A stretch of 47,485 nt of DNA from Acidobacteriota bacterium (GCA_021790995.1 JAJYFA010000011.1:1-47485), one strand, 5' to 3'. Numbered from the stretch's first letter, positions 33,887-45,011 are shown. Notes: generated by a model from the letters alone, not told the origin. Translations and numbers: made by a program.

Positions 33887-34111
33887 GTTGCCTCCACTGC
33901 AGGTTTGAGCGAGGATTCAGGATGATTTTACAGGGAGAGGGCTGCACCGGGCCGCTGCTGTGCCTTCTCCCTCCGCGTCCCCCGCCGGTGAGGCTCTCAT
34001 GCCTTGCAGCCTCTGCCGGCATTCTTCTTGCGCGCAAACTCATCCCTCCCCGCGCTGCGTTTATCATGATCCGGGGTAAACTTCACCGTCATTCGAGGCG
34101 CAGAACCTTCC

Positions 34112-36427
34112 ATGCGAGATTCCGGTCTCACCGCATATTCCACGCTTGCTGTGGCAGTTTCAGGCCTTTTGCTAGCTTGCCTTCCCTGCCTTCCTGCGCA
34201 ATCCGCGCAGGCCGCTGGTCCCGCCGCCGGCGTTAACCCGCTCATCGGCACCGGCGCGGGGCCCGGCGGCGGCATCAATCTCTACCCCGGCGCCGCCATG
34301 CCCTTCGGCATGGTGCAGCTCAGCCCGGAAACAGAAGACCGCGGCTACGGCTATCACTACGCGCAGACCGATATTCACGGCTTCAGCATGACCCACATGA
34401 GCGGCCCCGGCTGCGCCAACGAGGGCGAGGTGTTCTTCACCGCCACCACCGGCCCGGTGCATTCCCGCTCCTACGATATCCGCTCAGCCTACTCGCATCA
34501 GGACGAGAGCGCCGCGCCCGGCTACTACCGCGTCAATCTCCTCGCCTGGAACATCGACGCCCAGTTGAGCGCAACCGAGAGAACCGGCATCGCGCAGTTC
34601 ACCTTCCCCGCAGGCGCGCGGGCCAACTTTGTCGCGCCCGTCAGCCACACTCTGAACAACACCACCGGCGCCACCGTCCGGATTGTGGGCGACCGCGCCA
34701 TGGAGGGCTACGTCGAAAACCGCGCCTTCTGCGGCAATCGCCAGAGCTACAGGGTCTACTTCGTCATCCGGTTCAGCCGGCCGTTCACCCAGTTCGGAGT
34801 CTGGAGTGACCCGGCGGGCAAGGGCCCCGATTCGCTTGACCCCGGCAACCGCAGTGCCACGCAGAGCGCCCGCTATCCTGGGATCGGCGCCTACGCCTCG
34901 TGGCCCGCAGCCGCGCATCCGCAAACCATCACCGCAAACATCGGCATCTCCTACGTCGATCTCGACGGCGCCGAAAGAAACATCGAGGCAGAGTCCGCAG
35001 GCAAGGACTTTGCGGCCATCCGCCGCCAGGCCCTCGCCGCATGGAACCGCGAACTCAGCGCGATCGAGGTCTCCGGCGGCAGCGCCGCCCAGCGCGCCGT
35101 CTTCTACACCGCGCTCTATCACAGCCTGCTGATGCCCAGCCTCTTCAGCGATGCCGACGGACGCTACCTAGGCTTCGACGGCCAGGTCCACCGGATCGAA
35201 AAAGGCCATGCCGTCTACGCCAATTACTCCGGCTGGGACATCTATCGCAGCCAGATGCCGCTCGTCGCCATGATCGAACCGCGCCGCATGGAAGACATCG
35301 CGCAGTCGATCGTGCTCATGTACCGCCAGGGCGGATGGATCGACCGCTGGCCGCAGATGAACCTCTACACCAACATCATGGCCGGCAGTCCGCTCTCCGT
35401 GGTTCTGGCCACCGCATGGCTCGACGGCCTGCACGGCTTCGACATCAACGCCGCCTGGGAGGGCATGCTCAAGGACGCCACCGAGGCTCCGCCCCCCGGC
35501 CATCCCTACAAGGGCGAAGACGGCATCGACTGGATCAACAAGCTGCACTACGCGCCCGACGACAAAGTCAGCTACGGCGCCGTCTCCCAGTTGCAGGAAG
35601 ACGGCATCGCCTACGCCTCGCTTTACCGCCTCGCGCTGGCGCTGGGAAAGACCGATGACGCGAAGATGCTCTACGACCGCGCCCTCTACGAGCGCAATGT
35701 CTTCAATGCCGACGACCGCCTCTTTCATCCCCGCAACGCCGACGGCGCCTGGTCCACCTTCTTTGACCCCGCCCAGAATGGGCACGGCTTCATCGAAGGC
35801 TCCGGCTGGCATTATCAGTGGATGGCGCCCTGGGACATGGCCTGGCTGGTTCACGCCGTCGGCGTCGATCTCTTCAATCAGAGGCTCACCAAGTTCTTCA
35901 ACTATCGATTCCCCGGCTGGTACGGCCAGTACTACAACCCCTACAACGAAACCGATCTCGAAGCGCCCTTCGAGTTCAACTTTTCCGGCCGCCCCTGGGA
36001 GACGCAGCGCGTGGTCCACCGCGTGCTCAAGGAAAACTACACCGCCGACCCCGACGGCATCCCCGGCAATGACGATTGCGGAGAGATGTCCTCATGGGCC
36101 GTGCTCGGCATGATGGGCATCTACAGCATCGATCCCGCCAGCCTCGCCTACGAGATCTCGGGACCTGTGTTCTCCAGGGTCGTCATTCATCTCCGCGCGC
36201 CCTACGCTGGCAAAACCTTCACAATCGACGCCTCCGGCGCAGTTCCCGATGCCCCGTACATCCAGAGCGCAACGCTCAACGGCCGCCCCCAGCGCAAAAA
36301 CTGGATCTCCTTCCACGACATCGCCGCCGGCGGCGCTCTGCATTTTGTCCTGAGCGCAAAACCGAATACGGCGTGGGGCGCAGCTCCCGACGATGCGCCG
36401 CCCTCGCTGAGCGACGTCAAACCATAA
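34112..36427 (+). CDS. Secreted GH92 alpha-1,2-mannosidase
   Basis: 771 aa with a signal peptide (about residues 1-35, ending AQSAQA). It matches GH92, calcium-dependent exo-mannosidases that trim mannose from glycoproteins or fungal and yeast mannans. Visible: VNPLIGTGAGPGG near the mature N-terminus, YPGAAMPFGMVQLSP, GYHY, GF-x-MTHMSGPGC, GWDIYRSQMPL, EGSGWHYQWMAPWDM and the active-site segment GNDDCGEMSSWAVLGMMGIY. Length is normal for the family. Single gene, divergent from mraY and converging with ilvC across a terminator. With the GH106-like enzyme it suggests glycan scavenging. Confidence 0.94.
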   Translation: MRDSGLTAYSTLAVAVSGLLLACLPCLPAQSAQAAGPAAGVNPLIGTGAGPGGGINLYPGAAMPFGMVQLSPETEDRGYGYHYAQTDIHGFSMTHMSGPGCANEGEVFFTATTGPVHSRSYDIRSAYSHQDESAAPGYYRVNLLAWNIDAQLSATERTGIAQFTFPAGARANFVAPVSHTLNNTTGATVRIVGDRAMEGYVENRAFCGNRQSYRVYFVIRFSRPFTQFGVWSDPAGKGPDSLDPGNRSATQSARYPGIGAYASWPAAAHPQTITANIGISYVDLDGAERNIEAESAGKDFAAIRRQALAAWNRELSAIEVSGGSAAQRAVFYTALYHSLLMPSLFSDADGRYLGFDGQVHRIEKGHAVYANYSGWDIYRSQMPLVAMIEPRRMEDIAQSIVLMYRQGGWIDRWPQMNLYTNIMAGSPLSVVLATAWLDGLHGFDINAAWEGMLKDATEAPPPGHPYKGEDGIDWINKLHYAPDDKVSYGAVSQLQEDGIAYASLYRLALALGKTDDAKMLYDRALYERNVFNADDRLFHPRNADGAWSTFFDPAQNGHGFIEGSGWHYQWMAPWDMAWLVHAVGVDLFNQRLTKFFNYRFPGWYGQYYNPYNETDLEAPFEFNFSGRPWETQRVVHRVLKENYTADPDGIPGNDDCGEMSSWAVLGMMGIYSIDPASLAYEISGPVFSRVVIHLRAPYAGKTFTIDASGAVPDAPYIQSATLNGRPQRKNWISFHDIAAGGALHFVLSAKPNTAWGAAPDDAPPSLSDVKP

Positions 36428-36523
36428 GGACGCCTGCTGAAGGCGCTTGCAGCCGATGATGAACCGATCGCCGTATTGATCGGAAGTTCAGTCTTTACCG
36501 CGGAGATCCCTCAAGAAACACAA

Positions 36524-36558
36524 CGGCCCTGCAGAGTCTCCTCCACAGGGCCGCTTTT
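36524..36558. terminator. Terminator between GH92 and ilvC
   Basis: CGGCCCTG (36524-36531) and CAGGGCCG (36546-36553) pair perfectly around a 14-nt loop; CTTTTC follows rightward and a T-rich stretch leftward. It can serve both converging genes. Confidence 0.8.
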
Positions 36559-36574
36559 CATTTCAAGAAAAGCC

Positions 36575-37672
<1,098 letters not shown>

Positions 37673-37704
37673 CTAGTGCGGTGAGTCAGAGATTCGTTGA
37701 AGAA

Positions 37705-37765
37705 CAACGCAGATCCTTCGACTACGTTTGACCAAAGAACGGCCAAACTCCGCTCAGAATGACAA
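37705..37765. repeat. Degenerate dispersed element between ilvN and ilvC
   Basis: The parts GCAGATCCTTCGACTACG and CTCCGCTCAGAATGACA look like the two ends of a common acidobacterial intergenic repeat of the form CCTTCGACT...GCTCAGGATGACA, with an insertion between them. This rests on memory of such genomes; no second copy is in the window. Confidence 0.3.
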
Positions 37766-37857
37766 TGGTGATGCGAACTTCCGACTCAGGCCACCAACAG
37801 CCTGCTGGAGCCCTGAGATGCGCAATCCTGATCGTGTGCACTCATGCAGCCTGAGGC

Positions 37858-38430
37858 TTAGGCAGTCTCGCTTTCGCTGACGGATTCCTCCGCCTCTTCG
37901 GCGGCTTCCTCGGCGCCTTTGCCCATCGCCTTCAAGACGCTGCTCACATGATGGCCGCGGCGCATCGTCATCTTGCCGCTGCGGCAGATCTCGAGAATCC
38001 GGCTCTCGTCTTCGCGCAGGATCTCGATCAGCCCTTCGATTTTGCTTTCTACGCCCGTCATCTCGATCATCAGCGACTCTGTGGTGAGATCGACAATACG
38101 CGCGCGGAAGACCTCGACCAGGTCGAAGATCTGCGCGCGATTCTGCGGAGTCGCAGCCACCTTGATGAGCGCCAGCTCGCGCGTGACCGCAGGCGCCTGC
38201 GCAATGTCGTCCACATCGACGACATTCTCGAGCTTGAACAAACTGGCGCGGATGCGGTGCCCCGCCTCGCTTGAAGCCTCGGCCACAATCGTCATGCGGG
38301 AAAGCCCCTCGCGCTCGCTTCGGCCCACCGTCAGCGAAATGATGTTGATGTTCAATCGGCGGAACAGCGACGCAACGCGCGTCAGTACGCCGGGCCTGTC
38401 TTCAACGTATGAAACAAATGTATGCAACAT
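37858..38430 (-). CDS. ilvN: Acetolactate synthase, small regulatory subunit
   Basis: 190 aa. It binds valine and activates the large subunit. An N-terminal ACT domain (TFVSYVEDRPGVLTRVASLFRRLNINIISLTVG) is followed by a C-terminal ACT-like part (ELALIKV, ILEICRSGKMTMRRG). The last ~20 residues are Glu/Ser/Ala-rich (EEAAEEAEESVSESE), an acidic tail not usual in the family. It follows ilvB by 107 bp, a gap that carries two inverted heptad arrays. Confidence 0.94.
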   Translation of the reverse strand: MLHTFVSYVEDRPGVLTRVASLFRRLNINIISLTVGRSEREGLSRMTIVAEASSEAGHRIRASLFKLENVVDVDDIAQAPAVTRELALIKVAATPQNRAQIFDLVEVFRARIVDLTTESLMIEMTGVESKIEGLIEILREDESRILEICRSGKMTMRRGHHVSSVLKAMGKGAEEAAEEAEESVSESETA

Positions 38431-38440
38431 AAATGCCTTT

Positions 38441-38537
38441 CTAGGGGTTAGGGAACAGGTTCCAGAGGTCAGGGCTTCATCGGTGCAAGCTGGCGGCGTT
38501 GCGTTCTGATCCCTGAAACCTGATCCCTGATCCCTGT
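38441..38537. repeat. Inverted pair of heptad arrays between ilvB and ilvN
   Basis: Right arm, minus sense, directly after the ilvB stop: AGGGATC, AGGGATC, AGGTTTC, AGGGATC, AGAACGC (38501-38535). Left arm, plus sense: AGGGGTT, AGGGAAC, AGGTTCC, AGAGGTC, AGGGCTT (38443-38477). All ten are in 7-bp register, with 23 bp between arms. In RNA the arms can pair in part, for example CAGGTTTC with GGAACCTG. Confidence 0.75.
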
Positions 38538-40352
38538 TTACATATCGCCTGCCAGCTCTTCCAGCGGATCGCGCTCGGGACGGCGAATCATCTCGTGGAG
38601 TGCACTGCCCGCCGGAATCATCGGGTACACCGCATCTTCCTTTTCCACCATAAAGTTCAGCAGGAACGGGCCCGGATTGCTGCGCGCCTCGCCGACCGCA
38701 GCCTCCACTTCGGACCGCTTGCGCACCGCGCGTCCGGGAATGCCGTGCGCGTCGGCCAGCTTTACAAAGTCGGGGCTGACCAGCGGCGTGGCCTCATAGT
38801 TGCGCTCGTAGAAGAACTCCTGCCACTGACGCACCATGCCCAGATAGCCGTTGTTGATGATCGCGATATTGATCTTGATCTTTTCCTGCACAATTGTCGC
38901 CAGTTCGGATTGCGTCATCTGGAACCCGCCGTCGCCGGCGATCAACCAGACTTCCTTATCGGGGCAGGCAAATTTGGCGCCGATGGCCGCCGGCAGCCCG
39001 AAACCCATCGTCCCCAATCCGCCCGAAGTGATGAGCGTGCGCGGCAGGTCATGATGGAAGTACTGCGCCTCCCACATCTGGTGCTGGCCCACATCGGTGA
39101 CGATAATGGCATTGCCGCCTGTCAGCCGCCACAGGTCGTGCATCACATGCGCCGCATAGAGATGCCCGGAGTCGGGCAGATTCTTGATGTCGCGCACCGC
39201 TACCGCGCCCTTGCTGGCCTCGATGGTCTTGAGCCACGCCGAACCGTCGCGCGCCGAAACCCGCGGCAGCAGTTCTTCCAGCACTTCGCGCAGATCGCCC
39301 ACCAGTGCCACATCAACCTTCACGTTTTTGTTGATCTCCGCCGGATCCACTTCGATATGAATCTTCTTTGCCTTTGTGGCATAGCTTGAGAGCGTGCCCG
39401 TCACGCGATCGTCGAAGCGCATGCCGCAGGCGATCAGCAGATCGGCCTCCTGAATCGCGTGATTCACCCACGACTCTCCGTGCATGCCCATCATGCCGAG
39501 ACACAGTGGGTGCGTCGCCGGAAAACCGCCGATGCCGAGCAGCGTAAGGCCCACGGGAATCTGCGCCCGCTCGGCAAGAGTGCGAACCTGCTCCATCGCG
39601 CCGGACTCCATCACGCCGTGACCTGCCAGAATCACGGGCCGCTTGGCGTTGCGAATCAGTTCAGCGGCCTCTGCCAGCCCCGACTCTTCCACCCTCAGCA
39701 TGGGATGCGGACGATAGGACCGCGGCTTGGCAGCTTCAAAATTGAATTCCGCCGTGGCCTGCTGCGCGTCTTTGGTGATGTCCACCAGTACGGGGCCCGG
39801 CCGCCCGGAGCGTGCGATCTGGAACGCCTGGCGCAGCGCGCTCGCCACATCCTCGGCTTTGGTCACCAGAAAATTGTGCTTGGTTACCGGCAGCGTGATG
39901 CCTGTAATGTCGATCTCCTGGAACGCGTCGGTGCCGAGCACCTTGCTCGACACGTTGCCGGTGATGCACACCATCGGGACCGAATCGAGCATCGCCGTGG
40001 CGATGCCGGTGACAAGATTTGTCGCGCCGGGACCGCTCGTTGCCATCGCTACACCCACGTTACCCGAGGCGCGCGCGTAGCCGTCGGCCATGTGCGCCGC
40101 CCCCTGCTCGTGGCGCACCAGCACGTGGCGGATGGGAAACTTGCGCAACGCATCGTAGACGGGAAGAATGGCCCCGCCCGGATAACCGAAGACCTCCTGG
40201 ACGCCCTCGCCTACCAGCGTGGCCCACAGAATCTCCGCACCCGTCAGCCGCGTGGGTGTGGTGAGGTGAGCACGTTCGCTCGCTTCTATTTCTTCCGTTG
40301 CAATGGCCTTCGCTTCCACCGTCTTTGCGCGTGCTTGTGCTTTGCCTGTCAT
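38538..40352 (-). CDS. ilvB: Acetolactate synthase, large catalytic subunit
   Basis: 604 aa. A thiamine-diphosphate/FAD enzyme that joins two pyruvates (or pyruvate and 2-ketobutyrate) in the first step of valine and isoleucine synthesis. After a ~37-residue N-terminal extension come FGYPGGAILPVYDAL, the catalytic Glu in RHEQGAAHMADGYARASG, the FAD-binding middle (AHGVMESGA, GMRFDDRVTG) and the ThDP motif GDGGFQMTQSELATIVQ-N24-NNGYLGMVRQWQE. Length is typical. It follows leuD by 45 bp and precedes ilvN. Confidence 0.96.
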   Translation of the reverse strand: MTGKAQARAKTVEAKAIATEEIEASERAHLTTPTRLTGAEILWATLVGEGVQEVFGYPGGAILPVYDALRKFPIRHVLVRHEQGAAHMADGYARASGNVGVAMATSGPGATNLVTGIATAMLDSVPMVCITGNVSSKVLGTDAFQEIDITGITLPVTKHNFLVTKAEDVASALRQAFQIARSGRPGPVLVDITKDAQQATAEFNFEAAKPRSYRPHPMLRVEESGLAEAAELIRNAKRPVILAGHGVMESGAMEQVRTLAERAQIPVGLTLLGIGGFPATHPLCLGMMGMHGESWVNHAIQEADLLIACGMRFDDRVTGTLSSYATKAKKIHIEVDPAEINKNVKVDVALVGDLREVLEELLPRVSARDGSAWLKTIEASKGAVAVRDIKNLPDSGHLYAAHVMHDLWRLTGGNAIIVTDVGQHQMWEAQYFHHDLPRTLITSGGLGTMGFGLPAAIGAKFACPDKEVWLIAGDGGFQMTQSELATIVQEKIKINIAIINNGYLGMVRQWQEFFYERNYEATPLVSPDFVKLADAHGIPGRAVRKRSEVEAAVGEARSNPGPFLLNFMVEKEDAVYPMIPAGSALHEMIRRPERDPLEELAGDM

Positions 40353-40397
40353 GTGCTGCTCCTTTTCCGCTGTCGCCAGCTGAACTGTGTATTCGCT

Positions 40398-41009
40398 TCA
40401 CTTCGCCTTCAGCCACTCCGCCGTATCGTGCTGCTTTTCATACGTGTCCAGCTCCGCGGCGTGGCGCAGTGTCAATCCGATGTCGTCGAACCCTTCGAGC
40501 AGACAGAACTTGCGGAAGGGATCGATCTCGAACGTCGCGCTGAATCCGCGGCCGTCCGTGACCGTCTGCGCTTCGAGCGACACCGTCAACTGGTAGTTTG
40601 CGATCGTCTGCGCATTTTTAAGCAGCGCGTCGACCTCAGCATCGCTCAGCCGAGCCAGAACGATTCCGTTCTTTCCCGCGTTCGAGAAGAAAATATCCGC
40701 GAAGGTCGGCGCGATCACGACGCGAAAACCGAAATCGCTCAGCGCCCATGCCGCGTGTTCGCGGCTCGATCCGCAGCCGAAGTTCTTGCCGGCAATCAGG
40801 ATCTTTGCTTCCTTGTATCGCGGCTCGTTGAGGACAAACTCGGCGACGGGCTTGCCGTCGGGGGTCTGCCGCCAGTCGAAGAACAGAAAATCGCCATACC
40901 CTGTGCGCTCGATGCGCTTCAAGAACTGCTTGGGAATGATCTGGTCGGTATCCACGTTGGCGCGATCAAGCGGCGCCGCCAGCGAGGTTAAAGTACGAAA
41001 CGGTTCCAT
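40398..41009 (-). CDS. leuD: 3-isopropylmalate dehydratase, small subunit
   Basis: 203 aa. With LeuC it isomerises 2- to 3-isopropylmalate. Visible: the swivelling-domain motifs NVDTDQIIPKQFLK near residue 20, GKNFGCGSSREHAAWAL near 75, and VVIAPTFADIFFSNAGKNGI. The start at 41009 overlaps the leuC stop as TAATG, so the two subunits are coupled. Standard length for the bacterial form. Confidence 0.96.
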   Translation of the reverse strand: MEPFRTLTSLAAPLDRANVDTDQIIPKQFLKRIERTGYGDFLFFDWRQTPDGKPVAEFVLNEPRYKEAKILIAGKNFGCGSSREHAAWALSDFGFRVVIAPTFADIFFSNAGKNGIVLARLSDAEVDALLKNAQTIANYQLTVSLEAQTVTDGRGFSATFEIDPFRKFCLLEGFDDIGLTLRHAAELDTYEKQHDTAEWLKAK

Positions 41010-42427
41010 TAGCCTTTCACCTCCCACTTGCGGATATCGACAAAATGCCCTGTGATCGCGGCTGCCGCGGCCATCTCCGGCGAGACCAGATGCGTGCGTC
41101 CACCGCGGCCCTGGCGGCCCTCGAAGTTGCGGTTGCTCGTCGAAGCGCAGCGTTCGCCCGGAGCAAGAATGTCGGGATTCATGCCCAGGCACATCGAGCA
41201 GCCCGGCTCGCGCCATTCAAATCCCGCGACGCGAAATACGTGATCCAGCCCCTCGGCCTCTGCCTGCGCCTTCACCTGCTGCGAGCCGGGAACGACCATG
41301 GCGTGCACACGTGTGGAAACCTTGTGGCCGCGCGCGATGCGCGCCGCTGCGCGAAGATCTTCGATACGCCCGTTCGTACACGATCCGATGAAGACGCGAT
41401 CGATCGGGATCGCCTCCAGCGGAGTTCCGGGCTCGATCCCCATGTATTCGAGGGCGCGCTCGAATCCCTTGCGCTCGATCTCCGTTTCTGCCGCCGCCGG
41501 ATTGGGCACCGTGTCGGTGACGGGCGCGACCATGCCGGGGCTTGTCCCCCAACTCACGTAGGGAACCAGAGTCGCCGCATCGATTGTCAATTCGCGGTCG
41601 AACTTCGCGCCCGGATCCGAAGGCAGCTTGCTCCATTCGGCAACGGCGGCCTTCCAGGCTTCACCCTTTGGACTAAAGCGTCGGCCTTCCAAATACGCGA
41701 ACGTCGTCTCGTCCGGCGCAATCATGCCCGCGCGCGCGCCGGCCTCGATGCTCATGTTGCAGACAGTCATCCGGCCTTCCATCGAGAGAGAGCGGATGGC
41801 CGAGCCGGCGTACTCAATCACGCAGCCCGTGGCGCCGTCCGTGCCGATTTTGCCGATGATGGCGAGAATAATGTCCTTGGCAGTGACGCCGAGCGGCAGC
41901 TTGCCCTCCACCGAGATGCGAAAGGTTTTGGGCTTCGATTGCGGCAGCGTCTGCGTCGCCAACACGTGCTCCACTTCGCTGGTGCCGATGCCGAAGGCCA
42001 GTGCCCCGAAGGCGCCATGCGTCGAGGTGTGCGAGTCGCCGCAGACAATTGTCATGCCCGGCTTGGTCAGTCCCAACTCCGGCCCCACCACGTGCACCAC
42101 GCCCTGGTTGGGCGAGTCCACGTCGTAGAGCTCGACGCCAAAATCGGCGCAGTTCTTGCGCAGCGTGGCAATCTGCGTGGCGGCAATCTGATCGACGATA
42201 TGCAGCCGCCCCTCTTTCGTCGTGGGCACGTTGTGATCCACCGTGGCCACCGTGCGATCCGGCCGGCGCACCTTGCGCCCGGCCAGCCGCAGCCCTTCAA
42301 ATGCCTGCGGCGATGTGACCTCGTGAACAAGTTGCAGGTCGATGTAGAGCAGCGTCGGCTCGCCTTTCGGCTCAACCACTACATGCTGCCCCCAGACCTT
42401 TTCAAATAATGTCTTCGGTTCACCCAT
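41009..42427 (-). CDS. leuC: 3-isopropylmalate dehydratase, large subunit
   Basis: 472 aa, aconitase-family subunit with a 4Fe-4S cluster. Present: [12 protein letters not shown] at the N-terminus, [33 protein letters not shown], the cluster cysteines in [13 protein letters not shown] and [11 protein letters not shown], and [20 protein letters not shown] near the end. Fits the family at full length. Coupled to leuD downstream, 139 bp after leuB. Confidence 0.97.
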   Translation of the reverse strand: MGEPKTLFEKVWGQHVVVEPKGEPTLLYIDLQLVHEVTSPQAFEGLRLAGRKVRRPDRTVATVDHNVPTTKEGRLHIVDQIAATQIATLRKNCADFGVELYDVDSPNQGVVHVVGPELGLTKPGMTIVCGDSHTSTHGAFGALAFGIGTSEVEHVLATQTLPQSKPKTFRISVEGKLPLGVTAKDIILAIIGKIGTDGATGCVIEYAGSAIRSLSMEGRMTVCNMSIEAGARAGMIAPDETTFAYLEGRRFSPKGEAWKAAVAEWSKLPSDPGAKFDRELTIDAATLVPYVSWGTSPGMVAPVTDTVPNPAAAETEIERKGFERALEYMGIEPGTPLEAIPIDRVFIGSCTNGRIEDLRAAARIARGHKVSTRVHAMVVPGSQQVKAQAEAEGLDHVFRVAGFEWREPGCSMCLGMNPDILAPGERCASTSNRNFEGRQGRGGRTHLVSPEMAAAAAITGHFVDIRKWEVKG

Positions 42428-42566
42428 TGATACAGCTCCTAAAAGCGGTTCTTTGCGATTCGCTGTTGGCGCGGTGTTGCAAATTCACGGCTCTGGCGCT
42501 CATTCGCGAGTCGAGGTCAATTCTGTACCCGGCCCTGTTGCCTGTTTCAGCACGATGAGCGGTCAG

Positions 42567-43664
42567 CTAAGAACCAACAGCCGATAGCTGCTCTTTCACC
42601 GTCTCCCGCACCTTCGCGCCCATCTCTTTCGTCGAGAGCGCCGTGATTCCCTCCGTCTGGCCGCGCACAAGATCGGGTGTGCGGAATCCCTGCTTCAGCA
42701 CCTTGCGCACAGCCGACTCGATGGCCGCTGCCTCGGTTTCGAGCCCGCCCGAGTGGCGCAGGATCAGCGCTCCGGTCAGAATCGCGCCCAGCGGATTCGC
42801 CAATCCCTTGCCCGCGATGTCCGGCGCCGAGCCGTGTACCGGTTCAAACAAGTTGACTTTGCCGCCGATGGTCGCCGAAGGCAGCATGCCGAGCGAGCCA
42901 GTAATCACGCCCGACTCGTCGCTCAGAATGTCGCCGAAGAGGTTCTCCGTGACCACCACGTCGAAGTCGCGCGGGCGATTCATCAGGTGCATGGCCATCG
43001 CGTCCACATACTGGTGCTCGACCGTCACATCGGGAAACTCCGCCGCAACCTCGTTCACCGTGGCCCGCCACAACTGCGAAACCTCCAGCACGTTGGCCTT
43101 ATCCACGCTCGTCAGTTTCCTGCGGCGCTTTTGCGCCAGTTGGAAGGCGATGCGCGCCACGCGCGCCACTTCACTGCGCGTGTATCGCATCGTGTTCCAC
43201 GACTCGCCGCTCTCACGGTCCCACGCGCGTGGCTGGCCGAAGTAAAGGCCCCCCAGCAGTTCGCGCACAAAGAGAATATCGGCGCCGTCAATAATCTCCG
43301 CGCGCAACGGGCTGTTGATCGCCAGCTCTTTGAACGCAAACGCGGGCCGCAGGTTGGCAAATCCACCCAGCTCCGCGCGAATCCTCAGCAGTCCCGCCTC
43401 GGGCCGCTTCGAGGGCGGGAGCGAGTTGAATTCGTTGCCGCCCACCGCGCCCAGCAGAACCGCATCCGACGCCAGCGCCGCATCGAGCGTGCCATCGGGC
43501 AGTGGCGTGCCGTCCTGCACAATGGCCACGCCGCCAATGCGCTTTTCCATAAATGCAAAATCGTGCCCGCCGAGCGCCGCAATTTCCTTCAGTACGGAAA
43601 CCGCCTCGTTAGTCACTTCAGGGCCGATGCCGTCACCGGCAGTGACAAGAATATTTAGCTTCAT
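42567..43664 (-). CDS. leuB: 3-isopropylmalate dehydrogenase
   Basis: 365 aa. It oxidises and decarboxylates 3-isopropylmalate with NAD+ in leucine synthesis. Visible: [30 protein letters not shown] (aligned with the conserved G-A-V-G region), the R-x3-R substrate-binding region around [33 protein letters not shown], the Mg2+-binding [10 protein letters not shown], and [20 protein letters not shown]. Its TAG stop lies in a short stretch of the CTGACCG/CTCATCG heptad type. Confidence 0.96.
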   Translation of the reverse strand: MKLNILVTAGDGIGPEVTNEAVSVLKEIAALGGHDFAFMEKRIGGVAIVQDGTPLPDGTLDAALASDAVLLGAVGGNEFNSLPPSKRPEAGLLRIRAELGGFANLRPAFAFKELAINSPLRAEIIDGADILFVRELLGGLYFGQPRAWDRESGESWNTMRYTRSEVARVARIAFQLAQKRRRKLTSVDKANVLEVSQLWRATVNEVAAEFPDVTVEHQYVDAMAMHLMNRPRDFDVVVTENLFGDILSDESGVITGSLGMLPSATIGGKVNLFEPVHGSAPDIAGKGLANPLGAILTGALILRHSGGLETEAAAIESAVRKVLKQGFRTPDLVRGQTEGITALSTKEMGAKVRETVKEQLSAVGS

Positions 43665-43680
43665 TCGTCCGTTCTCTTTT

Positions 43681-43773
43681 TAGTGGTCAGTGGTCAGTGG
43701 TTAGAGGTTAGAAACGGGGGAAGAGATCTGCAAACAGCCTGCCGTAGCCCCTAATCCCTAGTCCCTGCTTTTC
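43681..43773. repeat. Composite 7-bp-period repeat between leuA and leuB
   Basis: Directly after the leuA TGA, minus sense: GAAAAGC, AGGGACT, AGGGATT, AGGGGCT. Nearer leuB, plus sense: AGTGGTC, AGTGGTC, AGTGGTT, AGAGGTT, AGAAACG (43682-43716). Same two-array layout as the ftsW-murG and ilvB-ilvN gaps. Confidence 0.7.
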
Positions 43774-44970
43774 TCAGTCCAGTTCACTCACCGGCTCGCA
43801 GCGCCGCTCACGAATGTGGTCGGGAAGAAGACCGACCAGATCCTGGTCGTAGATGCTCTTCTTGCGGTCGGCCAGCGCCACAAACCGGTAGTACACATGC
43901 TGCAACTCCTCGCGCGAGACCGTGAATCCGAGCTGCTCCAGCCGGTGCCTTAATGCCGCGCGGCCCGAGTGCTTGCCCAGCACCAGATGCGTCTTGGTTA
44001 CGCCGACGAGTTGCGGCGTCATGATCTCGTAGCAAAGCGGATTTGCCAGCACCCCGTGCTGGTGGATGCCCGACTCGTGGGCAAATGCGTTGGTTCCCAC
44101 CACGGCCTTGTTGGGCGAGGGGCGGAAGGTGATCAGATTGCCCAATACCTCGCTGGTTGGATAAAGCTGGTCGAGCTTGATGTTGTTGGTGATGCCGTAA
44201 CGGTCGGCGCGCACATAAAGCGCCGCGGCAATCTCTTCAAGCGCCGCGTTGCCCGCCCGCTCGCCGATGCCGTTGATGGTGCACTCCACCTGGCGCGCGC
44301 CGGCTTCGACGGCCGCCAGCGAGTTGGCAACCGCCAACCCCAGATCGTCGTGGCAGTGCGAGGAGAGAATCACGCCCTTTTCGTCGATCGCGGGAATGCG
44401 CTGGCGCACCTCGCGGAACATCGCGCCGTACTCTTCGGGAGTGGTGTAGCCCACAGTGTCCGGCATGTTGATCGTCGTTGCGCCGGCCTCGACCGCAATG
44501 CGCACCATCTCCACCAGAAATTCGCGGTCGGAGCGGGTTGCATCCTCCGGTGAAAACTCCACATCGTCGCACAGCGAGCGCGCCAGGCGCACTGACTCAC
44601 CGCACAGATCCAGCGCCTCAGCGCGCTCGATCTTCAATTTGTATTCGAGGTGCAGATCGCTCGACGCCAGAAAGACGTGAATGCGCGCGCGGTCGGCAAA
44701 CTTCAGCGCGCGCGCCGCCATCTCAATGTCTTCAGACTTGGCGCGGGCAAGCGACGCTATGCGCGGCTTGCGAATGGCCTGCGTGATCGTTGCGATGGCC
44801 GCAAAATCGCCCTCCGAAGCCATGGCAAAGCCGGCTTCGATGATGTCCACGCCCAGATCCTCAAGGGCGTGAGCCATGGTGAGCTTCTCCTGCGTGGTCA
44901 TGCTGCAACCGGGAGACTGCTCGCCGTCGCGTAAGGTGGTGTCGAAGAAAGACAGGTGATTTGAATTCAT
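43774..44970 (-). CDS. leuA: 2-isopropylmalate synthase, short form without the regulatory domain
   Basis: 398 aa. It condenses 2-ketoisovalerate with acetyl-CoA, the first step of leucine synthesis. The TIM-barrel catalytic part is complete: FFDTTLRDGEQSPG (metal Asp and Arg at the N-terminus), DIIEAGFAMASEGDF, NMPDTVGYTTPEEY, SSHCHDDLGLAVANSLAAVEAGARQVECTINGIGERAGNAALEE and AFAHESGIHQHG. It stops just after the linker subdomain. The C-terminal LeuA dimer domain that binds leucine in the usual ~510-residue enzyme is missing, and downstream DNA is repeat, not a broken remnant. Homocitrate or citramalate synthases are alternatives by length, but the leuBCD operon supports LeuA. Confidence 0.9.
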   Translation of the reverse strand: MNSNHLSFFDTTLRDGEQSPGCSMTTQEKLTMAHALEDLGVDIIEAGFAMASEGDFAAIATITQAIRKPRIASLARAKSEDIEMAARALKFADRARIHVFLASSDLHLEYKLKIERAEALDLCGESVRLARSLCDDVEFSPEDATRSDREFLVEMVRIAVEAGATTINMPDTVGYTTPEEYGAMFREVRQRIPAIDEKGVILSSHCHDDLGLAVANSLAAVEAGARQVECTINGIGERAGNAALEEIAAALYVRADRYGITNNIKLDQLYPTSEVLGNLITFRPSPNKAVVGTNAFAHESGIHQHGVLANPLCYEIMTPQLVGVTKTHLVLGKHSGRAALRHRLEQLGFTVSREELQHVYYRFVALADRKKSIYDQDLVGLLPDHIRERRCEPVSELD

Positions 44971-45011
44971 AGTTGTGCCTGCCGGGGAAAGCGACCTCCT
45001 CCTTGGCTTTT

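Noticed and set aside
39459..40991. Rightward 510-codon frame over ilvB and leuD, and 41045-42409 over leuC
   Set aside because: Antisense shadows crossing gene borders; the minus strand encodes intact enzymes.
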